Shown: one piece after another, positions 26,718 through 35,272 of the stretch
Layout of the letters: each line of letters opens with the position of its first letter
Numbering within the stretch: position 1 is the stretch's first letter
Assembly: GCA_012959525.1 (NCBI GenBank)
Contig: DUDB01000036.1
Location: forward strand, 38,850-102,849
Direction: 5' to 3'
Source of the DNA: Planctomycetota bacterium
GTDB lineage: Bacteria; Planctomycetota; UBA1135; GCA-002686595
DNA: 64,000 nt
Position numbers and translations under genes: made by a program
Notes under the pieces: model-generated
What the model was told of the DNA's origin: nothing
What the model saw: only the letters and a program-made list of their open reading frames with translations
Database searches by the model: none

Positions 26718-27734
26718 ATGAGTTCGCCCTCCTCTCCCCAGCCCTCTACCTCCTCCGCGCCTACCAGTGACGAAATCGCTGCCGTTGCTGAGTGGATCCC
26801 CCAGCTTGAGGAGGCCCTGTCCGAAGTGATCGTCGGCCAGCAGAGTCTCGTCCAGAGCCTGACCCTCGGCCTCCTGACGGGTGGGCACATCCTGCTTGAG
26901 GGTGTTCCTGGTCTGGCCAAGTCCCTCGCGGTCTCCTGCATGGCGCAAGCCGTTCACGCGCACTTCAACCGCTTGCAGTTCACCCCGGACCTGCTGCCTT
27001 CGGATCTGGTGGGCACTGAGATCTACAACGCCAAATCGGGTGAGTTCACCGTGCGCAAGGGACCCATCTTTGCCAACTTCGTCTTGGCCGATGAGATCAA
27101 CCGTGCCCCGGCCAAGGTCCAGTCCGCCCTGCTCGAGGGCATGCAGGAACGTCAGGTTTCCATCGGTGGAACCTCCTTTCCCCTGCCGAGCCCCTTCATG
27201 GTGCTCGCCACCCAGAACCCCATCGAGCAGGAGGGTACCTACCCACTGCCCGAAGCTCAGCTCGACCGCTTCGCCCTCAAGGTGGTAATCGGCTACCCCG
27301 ATCGGGACGAAGAGTTGGCCATTCTTGATCGCATGGGGCGAACCGCTCCAAAGATGACGATTGACCCCATTGTGGATCTCGATGCCATTGCGCGCTCGCG
27401 TGACATGGTCGATCGCATCGTCATGGACCAGCGTCTGGCCGAGTATGTGGTAGACCTCGTGGGGGCCACTCGAGATCCCGAATCGGCGGGTGCCAGCGAG
27501 CTGGCCCATTACGTGGAGTACGGAGCGTCCCCTCGCGCCTGCATTTGGTTGACCCTTGCAGCTCGTGCCCATGCGTTCCAAAAGCAGCGCGGCTACGTCA
27601 CCCCCGGGGACATCAAGGCCATCGCCATCGAAGTCCTGCGCCACCGTGTGATTCCCACCTACGAGGCCGAGGCTGATGGCCTGGACTCCGATCAGATCGT
27701 GGCGCGCTTGCTGGAGACTGTACCGGTGCCCTAG
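26718..27734 (+). CDS. moxR: MoxR-family AAA+ ATPase
   Basis: 338 residues, normal length. Walker A GVPGLAKS, Walker B VLADEINRAP, the QSALLEGMQERQV block, and sensor 1 ATQNPIEQEGTYPLPEAQLDRF are all present. MoxR ATPases act as chaperone-like partners of vWA-domain proteins. Here it heads a run of DUF58, BatD-like, BatA, BatB, BatC-like, BatD and BatE genes, the standard aerotolerance-type context. No clear ribosome site precedes ATG 26718. Confidence 0.95.
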   Translation: MSSPSSPQPSTSSAPTSDEIAAVAEWIPQLEEALSEVIVGQQSLVQSLTLGLLTGGHILLEGVPGLAKSLAVSCMAQAVHAHFNRLQFTPDLLPSDLVGTEIYNAKSGEFTVRKGPIFANFVLADEINRAPAKVQSALLEGMQERQVSIGGTSFPLPSPFMVLATQNPIEQEGTYPLPEAQLDRFALKVVIGYPDRDEELAILDRMGRTAPKMTIDPIVDLDAIARSRDMVDRIVMDQRLAEYVVDLVGATRDPESAGASELAHYVEYGASPRACIWLTLAARAHAFQKQRGYVTPGDIKAIAIEVLRHRVIPTYEAEADGLDSDQIVARLLETVPVP

Positions 27735-27767
27735 TCGGGGATGTCCCCCGCGTAGCCCCCTCGATCG

Positions 27768-28709
27768 ATGCAAGCCTCTCCCCTGCAACCTGCTTCCTCC
27801 GGACGATCAGATCGTCTGGATCCAGGCGTAGCCAAGCGCATCCAGCAGGTTCACCTGCGCACCCATCGCTTGATGAACACGGCGCTTGCCGGCAGCTATC
27901 GTTCCACTTTCCGTGGAACGGGAATCGAGTTTGAGGAAGTGCGTCCGTATATCCCCGGCGATGACGTGCGCTCCATTGACTGGAACGTCACGGCGCGGAC
28001 CGGCGAGCCCTTCGTCAAATTGTTCCGCGAGGAACGCGAACTGACAGTCAACCTGATCGTGGACACCTCCATCACCCTGGACTTTGGGACCCAGCAGTGG
28101 AGCAAGCTCGAGGGTGCGGCCCAGTTGACGGCGCTGATCACCATGGTGGCCTTGCACAATCAGGATCGCGTGGGGTTGACCCTCTTTGGTTCTGAGCCCG
28201 GCCTGCATCTTCAGCCGAGCAAGGGCCTGCATCACACCCAGCGCGTGATCCGGTCGGTCATGACTGCCCCGGTATCGCACGGTCGGAGCGACTACAGCTC
28301 CGTGCTGCAGGCGGCCGAGCGCACCCTGCACCGGCGCTCGCTACTGTTTTTCATCAGCGATTTTCACGCGGCCGCTCATGATCCCGAGTGGGTTCAAATC
28401 CTGGCGCGTCTAGAGCGCCGTCACGACGTGATTGCCGTTCGGGTGGTTGATCCACTTGAGGAGTCCCTGCCCGATGTGGGCCGGCTGCGGCTGGGAGCAT
28501 TGGACGGACCAGGCCAACTTGAGGTCGACACTTCCAGCGCGGCAGTGCGCGATGCCTGGGAGCACGAAGCACAGGAGCGCAGGCGTGTGATTCAGGCCGG
28601 GCTGGCTCGCGCGCGCGTGAGCCACTTTGACCTGGACCTGGGGCGGGACCTGGCGGACCCCTTGGTGGCGTTCTTCCGACGGCGCGAGATGTCCCGGGGG
28701 AGTGCGTGA
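27768..28709 (+). CDS. DUF58 family vWA-like protein
   Basis: 313 residues with the DUF58 signature FEEVRPYIPGDDVRSIDWN (about 55-73), ARTGEPFVKLFREERE, and a vWA-type strand ending VDTSITLDFG. The C-terminal half has the usual SVLQAAERTLHRRSLLFFISDF. Partner of MoxR in this operon. Cytoplasmic; no membrane helix. Its stop overlaps the next start in TGATG, implying translational coupling. Confidence 0.93.
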   Translation: MQASPLQPASSGRSDRLDPGVAKRIQQVHLRTHRLMNTALAGSYRSTFRGTGIEFEEVRPYIPGDDVRSIDWNVTARTGEPFVKLFREERELTVNLIVDTSITLDFGTQQWSKLEGAAQLTALITMVALHNQDRVGLTLFGSEPGLHLQPSKGLHHTQRVIRSVMTAPVSHGRSDYSSVLQAAERTLHRRSLLFFISDFHAAAHDPEWVQILARLERRHDVIAVRVVDPLEESLPDVGRLRLGALDGPGQLEVDTSSAAVRDAWEHEAQERRRVIQAGLARARVSHFDLDLGRDLADPLVAFFRRREMSRGSA

Positions 28710-29596
28710 TGCTGCTTGCCCTGTGCCTGCTGCTGCAGGATCCAACCCTGATGATCAGCCCTTCTCAGGGGGCCATCGGGCAGCCGTTCGAGGTGGTGCT
28801 CGAGCTTGACCACGCGATCGGGGCGGGGCTTGCGATGGGCGGACCGGACTTGGCGTTGGATGGGTCGTGGGTTGTACTCGAGGGGCCGGAGGTGACCGCT
28901 CCGCTTGGCTCCGCAGGCACCCTTACAAGAGTGCGCTGGTCTGTGATGTCCCTGGAATCCGGAGCGCGCTCTTTCCCTGGTTTGGACCTCATGCTCGCCG
29001 ACGGGGCGCATCTCAAGGTGGAAGGTGCGACCTTGGCCATTGGTGCCGAGCTGGGTGCCGATGAAGACGCGCCTCGCCCTCTGCCGGCTTTTCAATCCGT
29101 CGAAGAACGGGCGGGAGCTCTGCGCCTCGCGCATCTGGGATGGGCCCTTCTTGCCCTGCTACTCGCCGCGGCATGGGGCCTGTGGCTGAAGAAGCGAAGA
29201 GGCCCCGCGTCCGAATCTCATGTCCAAGGGGAGTGGGCGCGGTTCATGGCTCTCAGGGAGCTCGCCACGAAGGTGGGAAAAGACACTGCGAATGCACCGG
29301 GCGGTGCACAGGATGTCAGTGCCGAATTGGCGGCGCTATTGCGCTCAGCTGCCCAGCACCGGGTGACGGTTCTGCGGCCGGGCCAGGCGGATGAAGAGTG
29401 GTTGGCGCGTATGCGCGGCGAGGGCGAGAGCGCCTTGGCCGACGAGCTCACACCGCTGCTGGAGACGTGCGAGCAGATCCGCTTCGGTGGTCTGCGGCCC
29501 ACGCGCTTCGCCTTGGACGAGCTGTTGCAATCGAGCGAAGAGGTCTTGGCACATCTGGCACCTGACGCTCCTGGCCGCAAGGAGACTGCGGCATGA
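28709..29596 (+). CDS. BatD/DUF4381-like membrane protein of the Bat operon
   Basis: 295 residues from ATG 28709 (GTG 28706 is an alternative). A short signal-like N-terminus is followed by an exported beta-sandwich resembling the BatD N-domain (SPSQGAIGQPFEVVLEL), one transmembrane helix (about 138-160) and a cytoplasmic helical tail with a basic start (KKRRG). Its position between DUF58 and batA matches the DUF4381-type gene of many moxR operons. Function unknown; the topology suits linking periplasmic sensing to the BatA/B membrane complex. It overlaps batA by 4 nt (ATGA). Confidence 0.7.
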   Translation: MLLALCLLLQDPTLMISPSQGAIGQPFEVVLELDHAIGAGLAMGGPDLALDGSWVVLEGPEVTAPLGSAGTLTRVRWSVMSLESGARSFPGLDLMLADGAHLKVEGATLAIGAELGADEDAPRPLPAFQSVEERAGALRLAHLGWALLALLLAAAWGLWLKKRRGPASESHVQGEWARFMALRELATKVGKDTANAPGGAQDVSAELAALLRSAAQHRVTVLRPGQADEEWLARMRGEGESALADELTPLLETCEQIRFGGLRPTRFALDELLQSSEEVLAHLAPDAPGRKETAA

Positions 29597-30627
29597 ACCT
29601 CCAGGCGATCTCTGACTCCTCACGCAGCAGCGCCCAGATGCGTCTGCCCCTGTGGGGCAATCTGGCCCTCTCGGATCCGGCCTTCCTGATCCTGGTGCCC
29701 CTCGCCCTTCTGACCCTCTTTTGGGGTGCCCGCCGACTGGGTCTCGCACGCATCCCCAGCTTGCCAAGCAGCATGCCACGCTCGCCGTTGCAGAGATGGC
29801 TCTGGATCCCCACCGCCCTCAAGGCCATTGCCCTGACCCTGGCCGTATTGGCCATGGCGCGCCCCCTGCGCGGTGACGTGCGAACCAGCGACGAGTCAGA
29901 GGGCGTCGACATTGCCCTGCTCCTTGACCGCTCCAGCTCCATGGAGGCGCGCGCCACGCCGCGCGCTCCGAGGCGCTTCGACATCGCGCGCGCGGTTCTC
30001 GCGGATTTTGCTACTCGGCGCATGACTGACGTCGATGGAGCTGCGGACAACGTGGCCCTCTTCGGATTCTCCGGGTATTGCGATCTCCTCGTGCCCTTCA
30101 CCCTCGATGCCGGCGCATTTCGCGGTGTGATGGAGGACCTGGACACCAACCGAGAACGGGACCTGGGCGGAACGGGTGTGGGCGTTGCCATTGCGCGGGC
30201 TGTAGAGACCTTCAAGGAACTCGAAAGCGATGCACGTATCATCGTCCTGCTTACGGACGGCGAGAACAACATCGACACGATCTCCCCGCGAGTGGCAGGG
30301 CTCATGGCACAGGAGTTAGGCATCAAGGTCTATACGATCTTCGTCGGACCGACCGTGGCTCGGTATCCTGGTGGTCTGATCCAACGCGTGCAGACGAGTG
30401 ACCTCGAACAGGTGGCGGAAGATACCGGGGCACGCTTCTTCCACGCAGAGGATGCCACTGGGCTAGACGAGGTGTACAAGGAGATCGAGAGTCTGGAGCG
30501 GCGACCCCGAGAAGAAGAGCGACACGCCGATTCCTACGACCTCTACCCGCGCCTCCTGCGGCCGGCACTACTGCTGTACGTTCTCGCGGGCTTGTGCTCG
30601 TTCACGTGGGCCAGGAGGTTGCCATGA
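29593..30627 (+). CDS. batA: BatA-like vWA membrane protein
   Basis: 344 residues. N-terminal helices at about 28-45 and 72-92, then a vWA domain with an intact MIDAS (DRSSS, GTGVG, TDGEN), and a C-terminal helix (about 320-340). This is the standard BatA/BatB layout: a membrane-tethered, metal-dependent binding domain. It overlaps both neighbours by ATGA. A 21-residue polar N-terminal stretch before the first helix is longer than usual. Confidence 0.88.
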   Translation: MNLQAISDSSRSSAQMRLPLWGNLALSDPAFLILVPLALLTLFWGARRLGLARIPSLPSSMPRSPLQRWLWIPTALKAIALTLAVLAMARPLRGDVRTSDESEGVDIALLLDRSSSMEARATPRAPRRFDIARAVLADFATRRMTDVDGAADNVALFGFSGYCDLLVPFTLDAGAFRGVMEDLDTNRERDLGGTGVGVAIARAVETFKELESDARIIVLLTDGENNIDTISPRVAGLMAQELGIKVYTIFVGPTVARYPGGLIQRVQTSDLEQVAEDTGARFFHAEDATGLDEVYKEIESLERRPREEERHADSYDLYPRLLRPALLLYVLAGLCSFTWARRLP

Positions 30628-31676
30628 TCGCTCTCCTGGGATTTGACCTGGCTCGAGCTGGCGCCGCCCCGTGGTTGCTCCTAGCGCCCCTTTGTGCGGC
30701 TGCGGGGATCTACTCCCTGAGGCAGAGCGGCCGCGCTCGCCGGCGATTGGTGAGCGCACGCCTGGAGAGCCGCGTGCTGCGCGGGTATTCCGCGGGCCGT
30801 TCCCGTTGGCGCGTCATCCTTGCGGGGACGAGCGCGTTGTTCATGGGCTTGGCCCTCTTGGGTCCCGTGCGCGGGTTCACCTTACGTGAGGTCGAGCGCA
30901 AGGGCGTCGACATTGTCCTCTGCGTTGACACCTCACGGTCCATGTTGGTCAAGGATCTGGACACCGAAGTGTCCCGCCTGGAGCTGGCTCAGCGCCAGAT
31001 CCTGTTGCTGCTCGAGGCCCTCGCAGGGGACCGCGCCGCCTTGCTGGCATTCTCCGGTGACGCGCGTGAGGTGGCACCCCTGACCCGTGACAAGAACGCA
31101 CTGCGTTGGTTCTTGAGCACAATGGGCCCCGAGGACAACCGCCGAGGCGGCACGGACCTGGGTCTGGCATTGGAGACTGCGCTCGAGCTGTTCGATGGGC
31201 GTACGGGTGCCCACGAGGCCATCGTCCTCTTGACCGACGGCGAAGATCTAGAGGGTCGCGGCCTGGACATGGCGCACGAGGCGGCGAAGAGAGGCATTCG
31301 GGTCTACGTCGTGGGCATGGGGAGTGACGTTGGGGGCAAGATTCCTGACGGCCAGAGTGGTTTCGTCAAGGACTCCCGTGGCCAGGAGGTCGTCTCCAGA
31401 TTGGACGGCACGACTCTGGAGGCCATCGCCGACGCCACGGGTGGCGTCTATCTCAATGCCCGCACACCCCTGGCGCTCGAACGCATTCACAAGCGGCACA
31501 TTGCGCAGCTCGAAGGGCGCGCCTATCAGCACGGCAAGGAGAAGATTCCTCACGATCGCTTTCAGTGGCCTTTGGCTCTGGCGCTTCTGTGCATGTTGAT
31601 GGAAGCAGGCCTTCGCGATCGCACCACGAGAACCCCTGAAGCGGGTACGGATTCCCCGAGGAGCCAGAGCGCATGA
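30624..31676 (+). CDS. batB: BatB-like vWA membrane protein
   Basis: 350 residues from ATG 30624, which overlaps the batA stop and has AGGAGG at 30613-30618. Two N-terminal helices (about 12-30 and 58-78), a vWA domain with MIDAS residues DTSRS, GGTDLG and TDGED, and a C-terminal helix (about 310-330). It pairs with BatA in the same operon. The segment GKIPDGQSGFVKDSRGQEV is the usual BatB loop after the vWA core. Confidence 0.9.
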   Translation: MIALLGFDLARAGAAPWLLLAPLCAAAGIYSLRQSGRARRRLVSARLESRVLRGYSAGRSRWRVILAGTSALFMGLALLGPVRGFTLREVERKGVDIVLCVDTSRSMLVKDLDTEVSRLELAQRQILLLLEALAGDRAALLAFSGDAREVAPLTRDKNALRWFLSTMGPEDNRRGGTDLGLALETALELFDGRTGAHEAIVLLTDGEDLEGRGLDMAHEAAKRGIRVYVVGMGSDVGGKIPDGQSGFVKDSRGQEVVSRLDGTTLEAIADATGGVYLNARTPLALERIHKRHIAQLEGRAYQHGKEKIPHDRFQWPLALALLCMLMEAGLRDRTTRTPEAGTDSPRSQSA

Positions 31677-32803
31677 GGCTCTCCCTACTCACGTTGGCGC
31701 TCTCCAGTGCCGTGGCACTTGGCCAAGACCCGGTGGTCCAGCCGCCTTCCGACTCGTCCATGGGCGAGCAGGTTGCGATGGAGGAGCCCACGCCTGACCC
31801 CATCACCCCCTGGCAGGGCACTTTCTCTGAGGGTGTGGAACGGATCCGGGCTCAAGCGGGTGCAGAAGAGTGGGACGCGGCGATCTCAACCTGTGACCAA
31901 CTCTTGGCTCCGGATACATACGAGCGACTGCGCGGTTCTTCGGATGGAGGGCCCACCACCGTGGTGGATCGCGTCCTCTCTCCGCTGGACGGCGCTCTCC
32001 AGAGCTTGGGAGTGGAGCGACTCTCTACAGCGGATCGCGCCCTTGTGCATTATCAGCGGGGATTGATTCAGGTGAACAAGGGGGATCTGGCCGGAGCACT
32101 GGAGGACTTGGGCCTGGCTCGAAGCTCGGGGGGGGCGGGTGCCGTTCGCCGCGATGCGGTGTATGCGCTCGGCACCTTGGACCTGATGGTGGGCGAGGTC
32201 GTGCGGCAGCAGATTCCGGAGATCTCCGGAGCTCCCCCAACGCCCCCCTCGCCACCAGCCGGCGGACAGGGCGAAGAGGCGCCCGATCCGCTCGTCGTGG
32301 CTCGCACGGCCTACAGTCAGGCTCGTGCGCACCTGATTGAGCGCCTCCGGTTGGACTGGCGCGATGGGGATTCACGGGCCAACATGGAACTCGTTCAAAG
32401 GCGTTTGCGCGAGCTGGATGAGATTGAACGCCAGCGCGAAGAACAGTCGCAAGAGCAAGAGGACAACCAAGAGGGTGAGCCCTCCGATGAGGAACAAGAA
32501 GGTGGAGAGCCCCAGGATTCCGATCAGGAATCGGAGTCCGGCGACCCGAACAAGGATCCCAACGAGGAGTCCGAGACCGAGGAACCCGAAGAGCCCGGTG
32601 AGCCACAGGAGCCGGAATCGGCGGAGGACGGTGAGGGCAGCGCGGAGGAGAGTGAGACCATGGCGGAGCCTGAGGAGCTGCAGTTGACCCAGGAAGAGCT
32701 CGATCGTCTGTTGCGGATCCTGAGAGAACACGAAGAGGAGGGGGAGCGCCTCCGCGAGGCCCTACTGCGCCAACGGCGTGTACAAGTGGAGAGGGATTGG
32801 TGA
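31673..32803 (+). CDS. BatC-like TPR protein with acidic C-terminal region
   Basis: 376 residues. A signal peptide (about 1-17, cut near LGQ/DP) precedes helical TPR-like repeats (about 40-230). Residues about 255-330 are almost wholly Glu, Asp, Ser, Gln and Pro (EEQSQEQEDNQEGEPSDEEQ and similar), then comes a short charged helix. This TPR-plus-acidic-tail layout is that of BatC between BatB and BatD. The acidic stretch may bind Ca2+ or act as a flexible spacer (inference). It overlaps batB by ATGA and batD by TGATG. Confidence 0.75.
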   Translation: MRLSLLTLALSSAVALGQDPVVQPPSDSSMGEQVAMEEPTPDPITPWQGTFSEGVERIRAQAGAEEWDAAISTCDQLLAPDTYERLRGSSDGGPTTVVDRVLSPLDGALQSLGVERLSTADRALVHYQRGLIQVNKGDLAGALEDLGLARSSGGAGAVRRDAVYALGTLDLMVGEVVRQQIPEISGAPPTPPSPPAGGQGEEAPDPLVVARTAYSQARAHLIERLRLDWRDGDSRANMELVQRRLRELDEIERQREEQSQEQEDNQEGEPSDEEQEGGEPQDSDQESESGDPNKDPNEESETEEPEEPGEPQEPESAEDGEGSAEESETMAEPEELQLTQEELDRLLRILREHEEEGERLREALLRQRRVQVERDW

Positions 32804-34524
32804 TGCACTCTCGAGTACTGCAGGGATTCCTCTGGGCCTTGGCGCTCATTGCACCGGTGAGCGGCGCACAGCAGGGCATTTCGGTGGAGGTGAGCCTCTC
32901 GCGCCCCCTCGTCAAGTTGGGAGACGAGCTGCGCCTTCAGATTCACGTGGACGGCACGCGCGATGCTCACGTTGCTCCACCCCAATCGGTGGAAGGGCTG
33001 ATCTATGGTCCCCTCGCCGGCCCTCAGATCTCACAGATGCAGGAGTTCCAGGGCGGCCGGGTGACCTCGCGCATCAGCGTGGAGTGGGCGATGAGCATCC
33101 GACCTACACGGGTTGGCGAGTTTGAGATCCCTCCCATCTCGTTGGAGGTAGACGGCAAGACGGTGCGGGCTCCCGAGCAGGCAATGTCCTTGCGCGTCAT
33201 TCAGGATCTGGAGGGGGCCACCCATTGCTTCATCGAGTTCATGGATGCCCCGAAGCGTGTCTTCGAAGGCGAGCCTTTCGATCTTGATCTGCGCTTCGGC
33301 ACGGACCTGGCTGCGGGAGAGGTGGATCTGTACCTGCCTTGGTGGCCGTCCCACCGTGGCGTTCTGGAGGTCAAGACCGGCAACCCGCGCGGGACCTATC
33401 GCTTCCCCGTTAACGACCGTCACGAGGCGAGCATTACTGAGTTGGATCAGGCCCAGCGCAACGCAGTGCCTTTCCGAGTCTTTCAGTTGGCCCGACGCTA
33501 CTTGGCCACGCGGCCCGGGACGCTGGAGTTCGACACAGCCACCTTTCAATTCTCTGAGGTCATCCGGAGATCGACGGTCTTTGCTGCAGGCCGGTACAAG
33601 CGCTACCACGCCCAATCCGCGCCCTTCCAGATTGAAGTGTTGCCCGTTCCTGAAGAGGGAAGGCCCTTGGACTGGACCGGTGCCGTGGGGGAGTTGACCA
33701 CTCAACGCCGAGTCGACAGGCGAGACGTTGACGAGGGCGGGACGATATCTTTGACCGTGTCCTGGTTTGGCCGGGGCAACACGGAGTTCTTCGACGCCCC
33801 CGACCTCAAGCGGTTGGCCGGCTTTGAGAACTTCCGCGTGCTCGGCGTCGAGGACAACCACTTCAGCGACGAGCGCAGGGTGACCTACGATCTCGTGCCC
33901 ACGTCATCGGAGATCACCGAGATACCCCCGGTCCCGATGTGGGTGTTCTCCCCGGAGAGCGAGACATTTGTGCGCGTCGCAACAGACCCCGTAGCTGTCC
34001 GGGTCCGGTCCGTGGGAGATCCTGAGGGCGGGATGCCCCTGGCCGGCGATGAACTGGATCTCTTTGACGTGCACTCCGATCCGACCTCGGAAGAGGGCTT
34101 GTCTCCCCTGGGAGCGGGGCGCCTCGGCGGGGCGGCCGTTTCCATTCTTGGGCTGTGGTTCTCTTGCCGCACCCTCATCCGTCGCCGCCGGGGGGATCCG
34201 AACGCGCCTCAGGCTCGCCGCCGGAGGGCGGCTTTGCGGCGGTTGCGCACGGCTCTCAAGGTGTCCGGCTCAGCCAGCGAGCAGAGCTTGGTCTTGGCGC
34301 GTTTCATGGGGGATCGGCTGGGTGAACCCGCCGGTGCTTGGCTGGGGCGTGACGTCATGGAGTGGAGCGAATCGACCGGGTCGGGATTGGACGAGGGCCT
34401 GCTCAAGAGTTGGTACGAGGTCTGTGCTGACCTAGACGCCAGTGCGTGGTCCGACGCCGACCAACCCATCGAGAGCTCTCGCATGGTGAACCTCGCCCAG
34501 GCCCTCTGCGCCAAGGGGATCTAG
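32803..34524 (+). CDS. batD: BatD-like protein
   Basis: 573 residues. Signal peptide about 1-23 (cut after SGA), then three or more beta-sandwich domains typical of BatD (SVEVSLSRPLVKLGDELRLQ, FPV...NDRHEAS). One transmembrane helix lies at about 445-462 before a cytoplasmic Arg-rich segment and a helical tail. BatD is thought to act with BatA/BatB at the periplasmic face. Two nucleotides separate its stop from the batE start. Confidence 0.85.
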   Translation: MHSRVLQGFLWALALIAPVSGAQQGISVEVSLSRPLVKLGDELRLQIHVDGTRDAHVAPPQSVEGLIYGPLAGPQISQMQEFQGGRVTSRISVEWAMSIRPTRVGEFEIPPISLEVDGKTVRAPEQAMSLRVIQDLEGATHCFIEFMDAPKRVFEGEPFDLDLRFGTDLAAGEVDLYLPWWPSHRGVLEVKTGNPRGTYRFPVNDRHEASITELDQAQRNAVPFRVFQLARRYLATRPGTLEFDTATFQFSEVIRRSTVFAAGRYKRYHAQSAPFQIEVLPVPEEGRPLDWTGAVGELTTQRRVDRRDVDEGGTISLTVSWFGRGNTEFFDAPDLKRLAGFENFRVLGVEDNHFSDERRVTYDLVPTSSEITEIPPVPMWVFSPESETFVRVATDPVAVRVRSVGDPEGGMPLAGDELDLFDVHSDPTSEEGLSPLGAGRLGGAAVSILGLWFSCRTLIRRRRGDPNAPQARRRRAALRRLRTALKVSGSASEQSLVLARFMGDRLGEPAGAWLGRDVMEWSESTGSGLDEGLLKSWYEVCADLDASAWSDADQPIESSRMVNLAQALCAKGI

Positions 34525-34526
34525 GC

Positions 34527-35270
34527 ATGATCTTGCTCCTTACCCTGATCGGCTTGACCAGTCCGCCCCTGCAGGAGGCCTTCAGCAGTCTGGATCAGTC
34601 TGCACTGGCGGCCTATCGCGAAGGGAATCCCGCTGCGGCCAGCACTCATTGGAATCAGGCTTTAGAGGAGGCGACATCAGAGCAGGAGCGAGGGCGCCTC
34701 TGCTACAACCTCGGCAACGCGGCTTATCGTCGGGGTGCAGTCGTGGAGGCCGTAGCGTGGTATCACTCAGCCCTGCGCTACACCCCGCGCGACAGGGATC
34801 TGTGGGCCAACCTGGAGTTCTGCCGTGCCGAAGCGGAGCTAGACCCTGCGGACCGCGGCGACCTCGTGCACACGTTTCAGCGGCTCCTTTCTTCCTTGAC
34901 CCGCGGCGAGTCGGAGTGGCTTTGGGCCTGTGCCCTGGCGCTCCTGGCTCTGGCCGGCACGGGCGAATCCATGCGCGGAGGTGCATTGTGGCGCAGGCTA
35001 TTCCTGGGCGCGCTTCTGGTCCAGCTCCTCTGTGCGGGCCCCTTGCTCTGGCATCTCGTGCACGATGGACAGGACACCTGGATGGTCACCGCTGTGGACG
35101 GTTGCGCTGGGCACTCCGAGCCCTCCGACGAGGCCAAGCAGCTGGCGCACTTCGAGGTAGGTGCCGTACTGGAGGAGCTGGATCAGCTGCCGGATTGGGT
35201 CAAGCTGGCCGATCCACAGGGCCGCGGACTGTGGGTGCGCACAAGGGACGCTTTCTCCTTGGTGCGATAG
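34527..35270 (+). CDS. batE: BatE-like TPR/SH3-like membrane protein
   Basis: 247 residues from ATG 34527. Signal (about 1-16), two TPRs with CYNLGNAAYRRG (about 55-66) and WANLEFCRAEAEL, two transmembrane helices (about 120-137 and 148-168) and a C-terminal SH3-like domain ending WVKLADPQGRGLWVRTRDAF. This is the standard BatE order. It is the last gene of the Bat operon; the next gene starts 2 nt after its stop but belongs to a different family. Confidence 0.87.
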   Translation: MILLLTLIGLTSPPLQEAFSSLDQSALAAYREGNPAAASTHWNQALEEATSEQERGRLCYNLGNAAYRRGAVVEAVAWYHSALRYTPRDRDLWANLEFCRAEAELDPADRGDLVHTFQRLLSSLTRGESEWLWACALALLALAGTGESMRGGALWRRLFLGALLVQLLCAGPLLWHLVHDGQDTWMVTAVDGCAGHSEPSDEAKQLAHFEVGAVLEELDQLPDWVKLADPQGRGLWVRTRDAFSLVR

Positions 35271-35272
35271 AG

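Noticed and set aside
26613..27788. 391-codon reverse open frame over moxR
   Set aside because: The forward frame carries Walker A/B and all MoxR motifs; the reverse product is low-complexity shadow.
26718..29596. MoxR plus vWA/DUF58 genes as NorQ/NorD for the NOR-like pair, or as a MoxR-vWA defence module
   Set aside because: They lie about 17 kb from the NOR-like genes and are followed by a complete batA-batE set, the normal envelope context.
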